Of a stretch of 64,000 nt of DNA, positions 32,627-42,025 are shown piece after piece. The stretch is from Nitzschia sp. DOCU1 (lineage: Eukaryota > Bacillariophyta > Bacillariophyceae > Bacillariales > Bacillariaceae). The position numbers and the translations under genes are program-made. The DNA lies in NCBI GenBank assembly GCA_951394045.1, contig OX595987.1, positions 1,054,001 through 1,118,000 of the forward strand, in the 5' to 3' direction. The notes under the pieces were generated by a model. It saw only the letters and a list, made by a program, of their open reading frames with translations, ran no database searches and had not been told where the DNA came from. Each line of letters starts with the position of its first letter. The first letter of the stretch is position 1.

Positions 32627-33839
32627 TCATTCTTCTATTCTAGCACCGGCGCTGGGCCTATCAATTGTCCACGTACATTTGGCACCAACGCCAATCATTG
32701 CGGAACCCACCGTCTCTGCAAGATTTCGCGGAGCCCAAGCCACAGCACACCCACCACCACCCGAACCAACTAGCTTATACCCCCACGCACCTGCTTTCAT
32801 AGCTGCTTCGCGCATGGATTCAAGTTTTGTCGTGCTTAGCTTCAATAGCTTCAATCCTTCGTGATGTTGAACCATTAGTGCACCGAGCTTCTTTCCGACA
32901 TTCGCTGCCTCGCCATCAGGAGCCGCCTTCCATAGTTTGAATGCCTCTGCTTCAGTATCGCGATTCGTCAAGGTGGCCTTCAGCAGCTCTTTCTCATCGT
33001 TACTCAAGTCCGTACTTGACACGCCAGCGTCCCAACTACCGCCAAGCTTCTCCAGCAACGTTAGTCTGTCGCCTTTGCATCGCTTCAAATGACTAAATGT
33101 GTCTTTGACATCCCCAGAGTCTGCCAGGATCCAAACTCCATCGTCTGGCCCCAGCATGTTTAGTCGTTCCACCTCCCACATTCCCGGTCCAATCCGTAGG
33201 CACGTTGTTCCCAAGGATATCGACACATGATCCATGGTTCCCCCAGGCGCTCCAAAATGCAAAACTTCCGCCTTGTGCGCTAATTGTGCCACTCTAAGTG
33301 GATCTGCCAATAGCTCCTGGTCCTTTCCCGCAAGCCTCGCGAGAACAAGGATCCACGCAATGGTAAAGGCGGTCGAACTGCTGCATCCCGCTTGCATCAC
33401 AATATCTGTGGTACTCACACATGTCGCCCCGCACCGAATCTCCCATCCATCTTGAAGAGCCTCGTGAATAGCCGCCAAAGCAAAATCCGCCTTTTCCAGC
33501 GATGTTTGTCTCGGTGGCAAGTCCTCTAAATTGTACTGAAAGCTTTGCTTCAGCTGTGGAACATGTAATTCCAACACCCTTGGGCTGTCGGCCCCCAACG
33601 GAGTAACTTGAATCGTCGCCTGTAATGTGATGGCCAAGGCAATCACTGGCAAATTGAGGTAGTCCTGTTTCAAGAACGACAAAATATATTATCAGAAAGG
33701 ATGGTACCGTTACCACTGAGACATCGGTAATGAGTCTGCGATCGGCTATCCAGTGTTTTCTGCACAACCAGATTTGCCTCACCTGATGCTCACCAAAAAG
33801 GCACAACCTACCGGGGGCAACTGCTCTGAAATTCTTCAT
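32627..33839 (-). CDS. GHMP-superfamily small-molecule kinase (sugar or mevalonate kinase-like)
   Basis: Exons 33839-33783 and 33664-32627 (phase 0, 118-bp intron) encode 364 residues. Splicing joins APGRLCLFGEHQ to DYLNLPVIA, which rebuilds the first GHMP motif (APGRxxxxGEHxDY). Motif 2, the glycine-rich ATP-binding loop, is MQAGCSSSTAFTIAW. Motif 3 near the C terminus is LVGSGGGGCAVAW. The protein would phosphorylate a small metabolite with ATP, probably in the cytosol. GEHQDYL with a Gln is typical of galactokinase-like and bacterial GHMP kinases and not of homoserine kinase, but the true substrate (galactose, a uronic acid, arabinose or mevalonate) cannot be read from the sequence. A clear mevalonate-specific block was not seen. 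It is divergent from the EttA-like gene. Confidence 0.85.
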
Positions 33840-34053
33840 GATTGAAGAGACTTATTTGGTGGGCGATACACCTTTCGTCCAACAATTCTAATCTGCCTCG
33901 AACACGTCTTCAAGTTCAAAGACTCCACCACCACATCCATCGTCGATCCTTGTTTCACCGACTGCAAAAATCAAGCAAAGATCTTTTGCCCAAGGAGCTC
34001 GTGCCGACCTCGCGGGGCTGTATCTTTGTTTGTCTTCTTCGCTTGTAGGTACT

Positions 34054-34080
34054 ATACCAGGTACAGACAGTACCTGGTAT
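34054..34080. repeat. Perfect 11-bp inverted repeat with 5-base spacer
   Basis: The arms ATACCAGGTAC (34054-34064) and GTACCTGGTAT (34070-34080) are exact reverse complements with AGACA between. The arms contain the TACCWGGTA core seen elsewhere in this window. Confidence 0.8.
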
Positions 34081-34181
34081 GCTGTCTGTCTTGATGTCTG
34101 TACCAGTACATAGGGGTGTCGTTCGTACGTCAGTGCGCAGCGCGCTTTGCACGCGGAAGAAAATGGTTGATGGCATTCTGT

Positions 34182-34197
34182 GGTATCGTACGATACC
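34182..34197. promoter_or_regulatory. Perfect 16-bp palindrome GGTATCGTACGATACC
   Basis: It lies 115 bp upstream of the EttA-like start codon. Perfect palindromes of this length in promoter gaps often bind dimeric regulators. No known consensus is claimed. Confidence 0.5.
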
Positions 34198-34312
34198 TGA
34201 TGTGAGGGCACGGACGGTAGTTAGCCATCACCCATCGACCTGCCTTTGCACCCATCCCATCATTCACATATTCTACACGACAACCGACTCGCCGTTGCAT
34301 CAGATTTGTGCC

Positions 34313-36490
34313 ATGAGGGTTCCAAGAAGCACCCGTTTTTCTGCCACCGGCTTTTTGGTGATGCTAATATTCTCGCTTTCTTGTGAGGCATTCCGACCGA
34401 TCGCCCTCCCGACAATCCGCAATCCGTCGTCGTCAACAACTCTATTCGGAAAGAAGAAAAAAGGTGGAGGCGGTGGTGGTTCCCGAGGTCAGCAGCCGCA
34501 GGAAAAGCAGTCGGTCAAGGATGCTCGGTTCGATGCGGCCACTCGTCAATTCATGTTTACTCTTGTCGGATTGACCAAAATCCTCCCCGACAAGTCCAAA
34601 ACGATCTTGAACAATATCCATTTGAGCTTCTACCCAGGAGCCAAGATTGGAATTGTCGGCTTGAATGGTAGCGGCAAGGTACGTACAATGTGGATTTCAA
34701 ATCAAGAGTTTTGAAATATACCAACAGTGTGCCACCATATTTTAGAGTACCCTTTTGAAAATCATGGCGGGTGTTGAAAAGGAATATGATGGATTGGCAA
34801 GGCCACTTCCGGGAGCGTCTATTGGGTATCTTCCGCAAGAGCCTGAGTTGCAATACGAAACAGTGCAGGAGTGCATCGACGAGGCGGTGGCGTCGTCGCA
34901 AGCCATTCTAGACCAGTATAATGAAGAAAGCATGAAGTTGGCAGATCCTGATATTTCCGACGAAGAAATGGCAGTTACCATGGAAAGACTTGAAAAGCTG
35001 AACAATCAAATTGAGGCTGGAGATTTGTGGGAACTGGATCGAGTAGTCTCACGTGCCATGGATTCGCTGAGGGTTCCTCCCGGGGACGCCAAAACGGCTG
35101 TACTGAGTGGAGGGGAGAAGCGCCGAGTTGCGCTTTGTCGATTGCTACTGCAAAATCACGACATGCTCTTGCTAGGTGAGTTATGCTTCAGACAACGACG
35201 TGGTAATTGAAACATCGTTCTCACTGTTCACTCGTCAAAAAGACGAGCCCACCAATCATCTTGATGCCGCTAGCATAAGTTGGTTGGAACAATTCCTGGA
35301 TCAATTCAAAGGAACGGTGGTCTGCATTACGCACGACCGCTATTTCCTCAACAATGTGGCTGGCTGGATCTTGGAGTTAGACCGCGGTGCAGGAATTCCT
35401 CACGAAGGTAATTATGCCGCCTTTTTGGAGGCGAAGAGTAAACGACTGGCAGAAGAGAAGAAGCAGGAGACTGCGGCTGCCAAAGCTGTTCAAAATGAAT
35501 TGGAGTGGATTCGCACCAACCCGAAGGCAAAGGGGAACAAGTCAAAGGCCCGACTCAATCGTTACGAAGAATTGTTGTCCGCGGCGGCTCCAAAGGAATT
35601 GCGTAACGCTGGTCAGATCTACATTCCCCCCGGACCTCGTCTCGGGGACCTTGTTATTGACGTGGAAAATCTCAGGAAATCCTACGATGGTCGCCTACTT
35701 ATTGACGATCTCAGTTTTTCACTTCCTCCAGCCGGTATTGTGGGGGTAGTCGGTCCCAATGGTAAGTAATGGGCGTAAATGAGTCATTGCAAGTGCAGAA
35801 TCTAACAATCAGTTCAACGTAGGTGCCGGAAAGACTACTTTGATAAAGATGCTCATCGGAAAGGAACAACCTGACAGCGGAACAATCACGGTCGGCGAAA
35901 CGGTCAAGATAGTCTCGGTGGGACAAGAACGCATGGATGTGTTGAACGAGGACAAGACGGTCTACGAGGAAATTTCTGATAACATGGACGAAATCGAGCT
36001 GGGCACGCACAGCGTCAACTCTCGTGCCTACCTTTCCTGGTTTGGTTTCAAGGGGCAAATGCAGCAAGCTCGCGTCGGCAATCTTAGTGGCGGAGAACGA
36101 AATCGCGTACAGCTGGCAAAGCTTCTCAAGGCCGGCGGAAATTTGATCATTTTAGGTGAGTTCCGATGACACAAAATATCCATGCAGACTACTCTGTTGA
36201 AGCATTCTTCTCACAATCAGCATAAAACAGATGAGCCTAGTAATGATTTGGATGTGGAAGTTTTGCGAAGTCTAGAAGAGGGCCTTTTGGACTTTGCTGG
36301 ATGCGCGATGGTGGTATCTCACGATCGGTACATGCTTGACCGCGTAGCTACACATATTCTTGCGTGTGAAGGAGACTCGAAGTGGTTCTTCTTCCCCGGA
36401 AACTATGCTGAATACGAAGCTAATCGATTGGAGCGGCTGGGAGAGACCAGCATCAAACGAATTACCTACGCTCCTTTAGTCAATGCGTAG
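34313..36490 (+). CDS. Plastid-targeted ABC-F ATPase, EttA-like
   Basis: Five exons, 34313-34678, 34746-35175, 35243-35761, 35823-36155 and 36231-36490, encode 635 residues. The leader has a signal peptide ([12 protein letters not shown]) with AFRP resembling the ASAFAP site, so it is probably plastid-targeted. Two ABC cassettes follow. Cassette 1 has Walker A GLNGSGKST, signature [13 protein letters not shown] and Walker [13 protein letters not shown]. Cassette 2 has Walker A GPNGAGKTT, signature [14 protein letters not shown] and [11 protein letters not shown]. Between them lies the charged linker of ABC-F proteins (RLAEEKKQE), and no membrane domain is present. EttA-type factors bind the ribosomal E site and gate translation by energy state. 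Introns 2 and 4 fall at the same base within the Asp codon of both Walker B motifs. The gene is divergent from a GHMP kinase. Confidence 0.88.
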
Positions 36491-36540
36491 ACAGACAAAA
36501 ACGATTGTAGCATTAAATTTTATACCATTCCACAATTCTA

Positions 36541-37634
36541 TCATTGAGCGCCAGTAACATTGCCCACGATGAGTTGATGAGTCGATGCGGTAATCTGCTC
36601 CCGGACCATCATCATCAACGCACTTTTCAATACCGTATGCAAGAGCTGCCAGTCACAGCCCTTGTAAAGCCCTCGAACGCCGTCTTCATTATAGGACCTT
36701 ATCAGAGACCCGATAAGACTCTTTTCCGAAGTAACCATCAGGATGACCTTGGCTCGAATCAAAGGATACTTGAAGAACAAATAAAAGAGGGCCAATAAGA
36801 ACATGTCTGTCCAATCAAGATCAGCGCTAGCATTCACTTTGTACTTACCGTCGCGATTGTAGCCACGAACTTTGCAAACAGACCCAGTACAAATGCCTCG
36901 GGCATGGAGAGCGACGAAGAAGAGCGGCGACCTTTGGCAAGCATTTGATTCTTCGCAACGTCGAAAACTGTGTAATTGATTGATGGGTTGCTGCACAGGA
37001 GCAATGCAGGCGCCAGACCTTTCCAAAGACTCGACCAGCCTCCTTGCGTCGCTTCCGACACTTCCAGCAGCGATTCATCTTTCCTAGTGGATTCATCAAG
37101 CGAGGACTCCTCCTCCTGAAGAAAAGACTCGTCTTTCTTTTCTTCTTGAAAAGTCGAACAATCATGAAATTCTAAAGAATCTTTGGCGACAGGATGATCG
37201 TCGTTGTCATTCACATCTTCATTTCCATCCGGCCGATTGTCGTCCTCCAGTGTAACTTCCTTGGAAGATATGACATCCAGTGGTAGCGTGATCATCGTGT
37301 TCAACATGGCGGCAACAGCAGAGAGCATTAGTCGCGTGGCTGCATTCGGCTTGCTGTTTTGACCATTCCGTCGCTTCCATTGAGCAAAAATCCAGGAATA
37401 CAAAAAGAAGTAGCAAAAGTTGGACGATGCCGTGTGTAAGGTCTTGGTGCGACATCCCTGAAAGAGCGATCGTCTCATGTTCACAGTAGCCAGCGACGAC
37501 CCCGCCTGCAAGTTTGTTTTCCACACTTCAATAGGATAAAATGCCCACAGAGAAACGAGGGAGCCCGCAACTCCGGCCACGGCATCGGCCAACGCTCGTT
37601 TTCTTCGTTGACTGGCCTCGCTTGATCGTGACAT
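36541..37634 (-). CDS. Mitochondrial-carrier family protein, peroxisomal adenine-nucleotide-carrier-like
   Basis: Exons 37634-36849 and 36768-36541 (phase 0, 80-bp intron) give 337 residues. Three carrier modules can be traced. The first begins GVAGSLVSLWAFYPIEVWKT (PxExxK-type). The second begins after TRLMLSAVAAMLNTMITLPLDV (PLDV). The third begins near KFVATIATYPLIRAKVIL (PxxxxK/R), and its motif is created only by splicing. SLWKGLAPALLLCSNPSINY resembles PMP34/ANT1-type peroxisomal carriers. An unusual acidic insert of about 85 residues, rich in Glu, Asp and Ser, splits modules 1-2 from 3. The protein would exchange adenine nucleotides or related cofactors across a peroxisomal or mitochondrial membrane. 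It is divergent from an LDAH-like hydrolase. Confidence 0.85.
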
Positions 37635-38053
37635 GTTGATAGTTGCGTCGCGATACGTCCGAAGGAAAACGACAAGGTGACGCTAATGTTCAAGCCATGG
37701 CAACCTTTACTTCCGCCCAAGTAAAGTGCTTCAACTTGCTGGTCGTCCTTCGCACTCGACACTCGTCATCGTCAGCTTTGTGCCGCCGATAATAGAGAAA
37801 AATGGCGCACCGACAGCGAGCTTCAAGCTGACGTCATCATTTTCTCTCGCGCGCGCGTGAGAGGACTCGTCATTTGACTTACACGACCGTTTGGTGCCTG
37901 CGCTCCATGGACTTGTTTTTGGCGGCAAAATCCAATAAATTGGATGATCGCGGTGATGAGCGAGAGTCTACATCTCATTTCATCAGTCGCTGTCATCGGC
38001 CCTCCACAAGATTATTGACACTGCTCTTACCCTCATCTACATCGCCCTAGATA
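37635..38053. promoter_or_regulatory. Divergent intergenic region
   Basis: A 419-bp gap between opposed start codons. It contains the inverted repeat CTCTCGCGCGCGCGTGAGAG at about 37843-37862, a CG-rich stem, and a TGACGTCATC bZIP-type site at about 37831-37840. No ORF. Confidence 0.45.
37830..37838. promoter_or_regulatory. TGACGTCA bZIP-type site between carrier and LDAH genes
   Basis: The palindrome TGACGTCA occurs once in this divergent gap, between CAAGC and TCATTTTC. It is the consensus bZIP/CRE sequence, also seen upstream of the LHC gene. Role inferred from position only. Confidence 0.4.
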
Positions 38054-39188
38054 ATGCCAGGCAATGTGTCAGTCAAAGAAGAAGTCGTAACTTTGGAGGG
38101 GTGGCCGACAGAGGTGGTACGAGTGGATCATTCGTCGTCGTCTTCCACAAAACTGCCACACACAATTGTGGTCTTTGTTCCTGGAAATCCTGGTTGCATC
38201 GGATGGTACACCAAGAATTTGGTCGATCTAGTGCAACGACTGGGCAGTGGCTTTGCGGCGCGTGGTGTATCCTATGTGGGGCACAGCGCAAATAAATCGT
38301 TGACGCAAGTGGAGAGGAGCAGTGGTGGAACACGCGACGTGTGGATTCCCTGGACTATAGATGGGCAGATTCAACACAAGTGTGCCTTTTTGGATTACAT
38401 TCTTTTGGATTACAAAAAGGATAAAATCAATGAGACGTCAAATTTTGGTTCGCCCCGGTTCCTGTTCTTGTCTCATTCCATTGGATCCCACATGGTGGAA
38501 CGACTTTGCGTCCTGCGACCCGATATTTTAGATTGGACCATTGGAATTCTTCATCTGATGCCCTTTACTCGTATGAACGCGGCATCCCGCTGGGATAAAT
38601 CCAAATTGGACTGGGGCGCCGCGCATCCGTACACTTTGACTCAAGCGGCCAAATGTGGTATGCAGGTGTTGCAATGTCTCCCAATTTCGATAGTTGATCG
38701 TTTTCTCAAAGGGGTCATGGACGATGATAAGGATCGAGACTTGGCGGTTCGACTGCTACGGCAACCATCATATGCTAGAAACTTTTTCGAGCTCGGAACA
38801 GAAGAAATCCGGGATGTACCCGAGTCAGTCGATGTAAGCATGGCGGTGGTTTTCGAGGACAACAGGTGTCGAATCTGACGTTCATCGATGATGTTGTTTT
38901 TCTTAGGTTTCTGCATTGAAATGGATTAGCTCGCACTGTCCCATGGCGATGTTGTATGCAGGAAACGACCAGTGGGCTCCGTCCTTTCACATGAAAGAGT
39001 TACAAGAAATGCAACAAAAGGGCGTGATTCCTTCCAACATTCGTTTTACGTATATGGACGAGCTACGCCATGATTATGTGAGCTACATGCACATGGTACC
39101 TACGGTTGTTGATTGGTGTTTCGAGTCCATTCAAGCAATGCTGGCCATGAACTCGAGTGCAAACCTAAGCATGCGATCAAAGCTGTAA
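38054..39188 (+). CDS. Lipid-droplet-associated hydrolase (LDAH/UPF0554)-like alpha/beta hydrolase
   Basis: Exons 38054-38833 and 38907-39188 (phase 0, 73-bp intron) encode 353 residues. An oxyanion/strand block VVFVPGNPGCIGWY lies near residues 39-52. The nucleophile elbow SHSIGSHM (about 139-146) fits the Gly-x-Ser-x-Gly-like form of this family. The LMPFTRM segment and the acid/His region late in the protein (MLYAGNDQWAPSF, then DELRHDYV, where the His could be catalytic) complete the triad layout. Animal LDAH sits on lipid droplets and affects cholesterol-ester handling. Diatoms store triacylglycerol in lipid droplets, so a role in neutral lipid turnover is plausible but not shown. It is divergent from a carrier-family gene. 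Confidence 0.82.
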
Positions 39189-39930
39189 TCCTTCACGCTC
39201 TTCACTCCGCGACTTTGCTGTGCATCAGAAGCAACGTCTGGTGGATTACGGTTTGAGCTAGTGCGCATCCTACTAGACCGCCTCCACCCAAAACATGGCG
39301 GTGGGCTATACTGGAAACTGTGTCTCTTCCGATTCCTAGTCTGGAGCCTAGAGGGTTGTGAAACCATGGAGATTCGTGCTAGCCTCTATGGAGTGCTCCT
39401 AAAAACTATACGTGGCGCTGGAAGATAGGCCTCGATTCCTTGGGCTTGGGGATGATTGCATTCGTCGGAGCCATGTTGATGCCGTTGGTTGGAGCCTGGC
39501 TGCTAATATGATAGTTGCTGATAACTACTACTTCGCTGCCATTAGCCGTGGGTACATGTTGTTTTTCGTGTTCTGTCTTAGTCACAAAGTTGAGCTCTGG
39601 CCCATTTTATCATAACTGCCTCCAAGGAAGGGCATTAATTAAGAATTGTGGGCTGTGACGTATCATACCTGGTAGAGCAAGGGATTCGATTGCGTTTACG
39701 TAGCGATTTCTCGTAGTGTTTCGCTTTGGAGACCTGCTGTCATGTTCAGACATCGAAGCGATGACGCACTTCCCGTCATATCCACCGACCCAACGCTTTT
39801 TGGCCGCAGGTCTCGACCTTCTTGATGATGTTGTTTCCTCGCATAAATCTTGCTTCTTTACGACATCAATACCGAAACGAAACTTGTTGCCGTATCTGTC
39901 TCACTACTTTTGCACCATTTCATTTCGAGT
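39189..39930. other. Intergenic region with a GTATCATACCTGGTAG element
   Basis: About 740 bp. No supported ORF. GTATCATACCTGGTAG lies at 39660-39675, about 255 bp upstream of the next gene's start, and matches elements in two other intergenic regions. Confidence 0.45.
39660..39675. promoter_or_regulatory. GTATCATACCTGGTAG element, copy 2
   Basis: It differs at the last of 16 bases from copies 1 and 3 and is located upstream of the plastid protein of unknown function. Same core, TACCTGGTA. Confidence 0.45.
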
Positions 39931-40998
39931 ATGCGTCGTATTACTGCTTTGCTATTCGTAATTTTCGTGGCAAGGACCCAAGCATGGGCACCGTCTCGCC
40001 CACCTGAAATGAGAAACGACGTCGCCCCGTCACATTCCAGGAATCGAAGAAATATTCATCCCCAGTCAATGCCACTCTGGAGGCGATCTTTGTTATTTTC
40101 CTCGGAGAGTCCTGCGGAATCTTTGTCACTGCTTTCAGATGAAGAGTTCAAGGTGATTTCCGATTTATATCAGAATGCCAAGAGTGGAGATGCGACATTG
40201 GAGCAAGTCGTTTTGGAGGCCTTGCCGACCATCAGCCCACAGCTAATTATGAAGCTGAGGGGTGTTGTGCAAGACCCGAGTGAAGAATTTCAGGCTGTTT
40301 CTAGTGCTTTGAGTTCGATTTTGGATGCTCAGTTGTCACAAGCACTAGCTCAGCTTTCTGAATTCCTGAATGCTGGTGAAGTACGAAAGCTTGACGCATT
40401 GATTGGAAAAGCAGGTCGAGAGGGAAAGTTGGATGTGGCATTTTTTCAGGTCTTGAACATGAATTTGCAAGATGCTGCTGCCAACCCGGATCCCATACAA
40501 GATCCTGACAGTGACGAACCGACGGCCAGTCGGTTTCAAATCCTCCAACACATTTACACTCGGTGTCAAGAAGAAATTGAAAAGACGATTCCTCCGGGCG
40601 TGTCTCTCCTCAACAAGCTCCTGCGAACAGATATCCCTTCAATCCGAAACAACCAGCTCAACCACTACCTTTGTCCCCAGCCGAATGTTATCAAGACGCC
40701 TGACGGAAAGGAACTCGAGCTGAAGGGACGTGAACGTATTTTGGTCCCCCACGAAGAATTTGCCGACGCAATTGGCAACGCGGTCAAGCAAATTCGAACA
40801 GTGGAACAGGCGGGTGGTGCCAATCGTGAAATGGCCGCTAATATGGTGGAATCTTGTCGACAAGTAGCAAAGGAAGCTAGAATTGTTATTGGGGAACACT
40901 TTGGCCGCGACAGCGACGAACTACGAAAATTTGAGGAATCCTTACAGCCAGTCTTTCGTCCAGAGAGCACCGAAAGCCCCTATATGAAAGGAGTATAA
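39931..40998 (+). CDS. Predicted plastid protein, unknown function
   Basis: A single exon of 355 residues from the ATG at 39931. This ATG is chosen because it begins a clean signal peptide (RRITALLFVIFVARTQAWAP), whose AWAP end imitates the ASAFAP plastid-import motif; the frame is open further upstream to 39850 with no signal-like start. A Ser/Arg-rich transit region follows to about 80. The rest is helical and soluble, rich in Leu and Glu (for example EEFQAVSSALSSILDAQLSQ), with CxxE/EKTIPPGVSLLNKLL in the middle. I do not recognise the family. It converges on the UPRT gene with a 50-bp gap. Confidence 0.75.
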   Translation: MRRITALLFVIFVARTQAWAPSRPPEMRNDVAPSHSRNRRNIHPQSMPLWRRSLLFSSESPAESLSLLSDEEFKVISDLYQNAKSGDATLEQVVLEALPTISPQLIMKLRGVVQDPSEEFQAVSSALSSILDAQLSQALAQLSEFLNAGEVRKLDALIGKAGREGKLDVAFFQVLNMNLQDAAANPDPIQDPDSDEPTASRFQILQHIYTRCQEEIEKTIPPGVSLLNKLLRTDIPSIRNNQLNHYLCPQPNVIKTPDGKELELKGRERILVPHEEFADAIGNAVKQIRTVEQAGGANREMAANMVESCRQVAKEARIVIGEHFGRDSDELRKFEESLQPVFRPESTESPYMKGV

Positions 40999-41048
40999 TG
41001 AAATCAAGTCGGACGCTGCTCCTGGAGTCAGGCCAGCCCAAAAATAGG

Positions 41049-41705
41049 TTACGTGTTGAAATATCGATCCCCATAGTCACCCAACCCTGGAACGATGAAT
41101 TTCTCCTCGTTCAGGCCCTTGTCAATTGTCACAGTGATAATTTTTACCTGCGGATAAGACTCGGCCATCACCTTCAGTCCTTCGGGAGCGCAAATCATGT
41201 TGGCAAACAATATCTTTTGGGGGTCCACCTTGTGCTCCTCAATTAATGTTTTGATGGCCATCTTGGCGCTGCCGCCTGTTGCCAGCATGGGGTCGCACAG
41301 TAGAATATACATGTTTTCGACACCAGGAGGCATTTTGCTGTAAAATAGTTTGGGGATTTTGTCAGGATGGCTTTCGTCGCGTTGAATCAAGATCTTTCCG
41401 ACTCGAATCGACGGCTCCACGTCTCGTACCGCTTCCAGCAATGCATCGCCACTACGAATGATAGAAGTGGCAACAATATTCGCTGGATCGATGCTTCTGA
41501 GCCCTTTGCATGGTCCACAAGGAGTCTGAATGTCGATGGTCTCGCTGGGGAATTCTGCCAACGAATCTTCCGCCAAGATTCTCATCGACCGTCTCGCATA
41601 TCGACCGAAATCGGAGGAATCAGTGCCAATGTCACGCATTTTTGTGAACAAAAGCTGATGGGCCTTGGAAGCCGAAAGCACTAGATTAGGGTGGTATTCC
41701 GACAT
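41049..41705 (-). CDS. UPP: Uracil phosphoribosyltransferase
   Basis: A single exon of 218 residues. The ATG at 41705 (MSEYHPNLVLSASKAHQ) is used; the frame upstream to 41747 begins only with a TTG. The family's substrate regions are present: RYARRSMRILAEDSLAEFP, the loop CDPMLATGGSAKMAI that binds PRPP, and the closing IVPGLGDYGDRYFNT, with DYGDRYFGT as the canonical uracil-binding end. The enzyme joins uracil to PRPP to give UMP in pyrimidine salvage. Near-complete length (about 210-220 in bacteria) and all motifs support activity. No targeting signal is seen, so it is probably cytosolic. Confidence 0.95.
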   Translation of the reverse strand: MSEYHPNLVLSASKAHQLLFTKMRDIGTDSSDFGRYARRSMRILAEDSLAEFPSETIDIQTPCGPCKGLRSIDPANIVATSIIRSGDALLEAVRDVEPSIRVGKILIQRDESHPDKIPKLFYSKMPPGVENMYILLCDPMLATGGSAKMAIKTLIEEHKVDPQKILFANMICAPEGLKVMAESYPQVKIITVTIDKGLNEEKFIVPGLGDYGDRYFNT

Positions 41706-42025
41706 GGTCAAGGCAGCTTTGTGTTTCTTTTGTTCTTCCTCCTTCAAAGGCAGAATTTGTCATCTTGAGCGACGAGAGACGCTGTTTTGCTTCGGAACAA
41801 AAGTGGAGTGAAGGAAAGCACGGCCAGCTCGAAAACTACGGCGGACAGACGCGTCAGGAAATAAGTGCGACGCACGAAGGACTGACGTCTCGACTTATCG
41901 TGCACAACGGTCTCGAGGTCATCGAGGTCATAGATAACAGGTACATAGAGTAGCGTTCTAGAGCTAGAAAACAGTTGATACTGTAAAATAAATGAACAAA
42001 CCTTTCTTTAACGTTGTAAATTGCT
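41706..42025. other. Intergenic gap upstream of UPRT and downstream of CDC48
   Basis: About 320 bp. Only a short featureless plus-strand ORF lies in it. It should contain the UPRT promoter. Confidence 0.4.

Larger units (their letters stand above)
33840..34312. promoter_or_regulatory. Divergent intergenic region with hairpin ATACCAGGTAC/GTACCTGGTAT
   Basis: A 473-bp gap between opposed start codons. It contains a perfect inverted repeat with 11-bp arms and a 5-base loop at 34054-34080 and a separate 16-bp palindrome (GGTATCGTACGATACC) at 34182-34197. Both may be regulatory. Confidence 0.55.
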
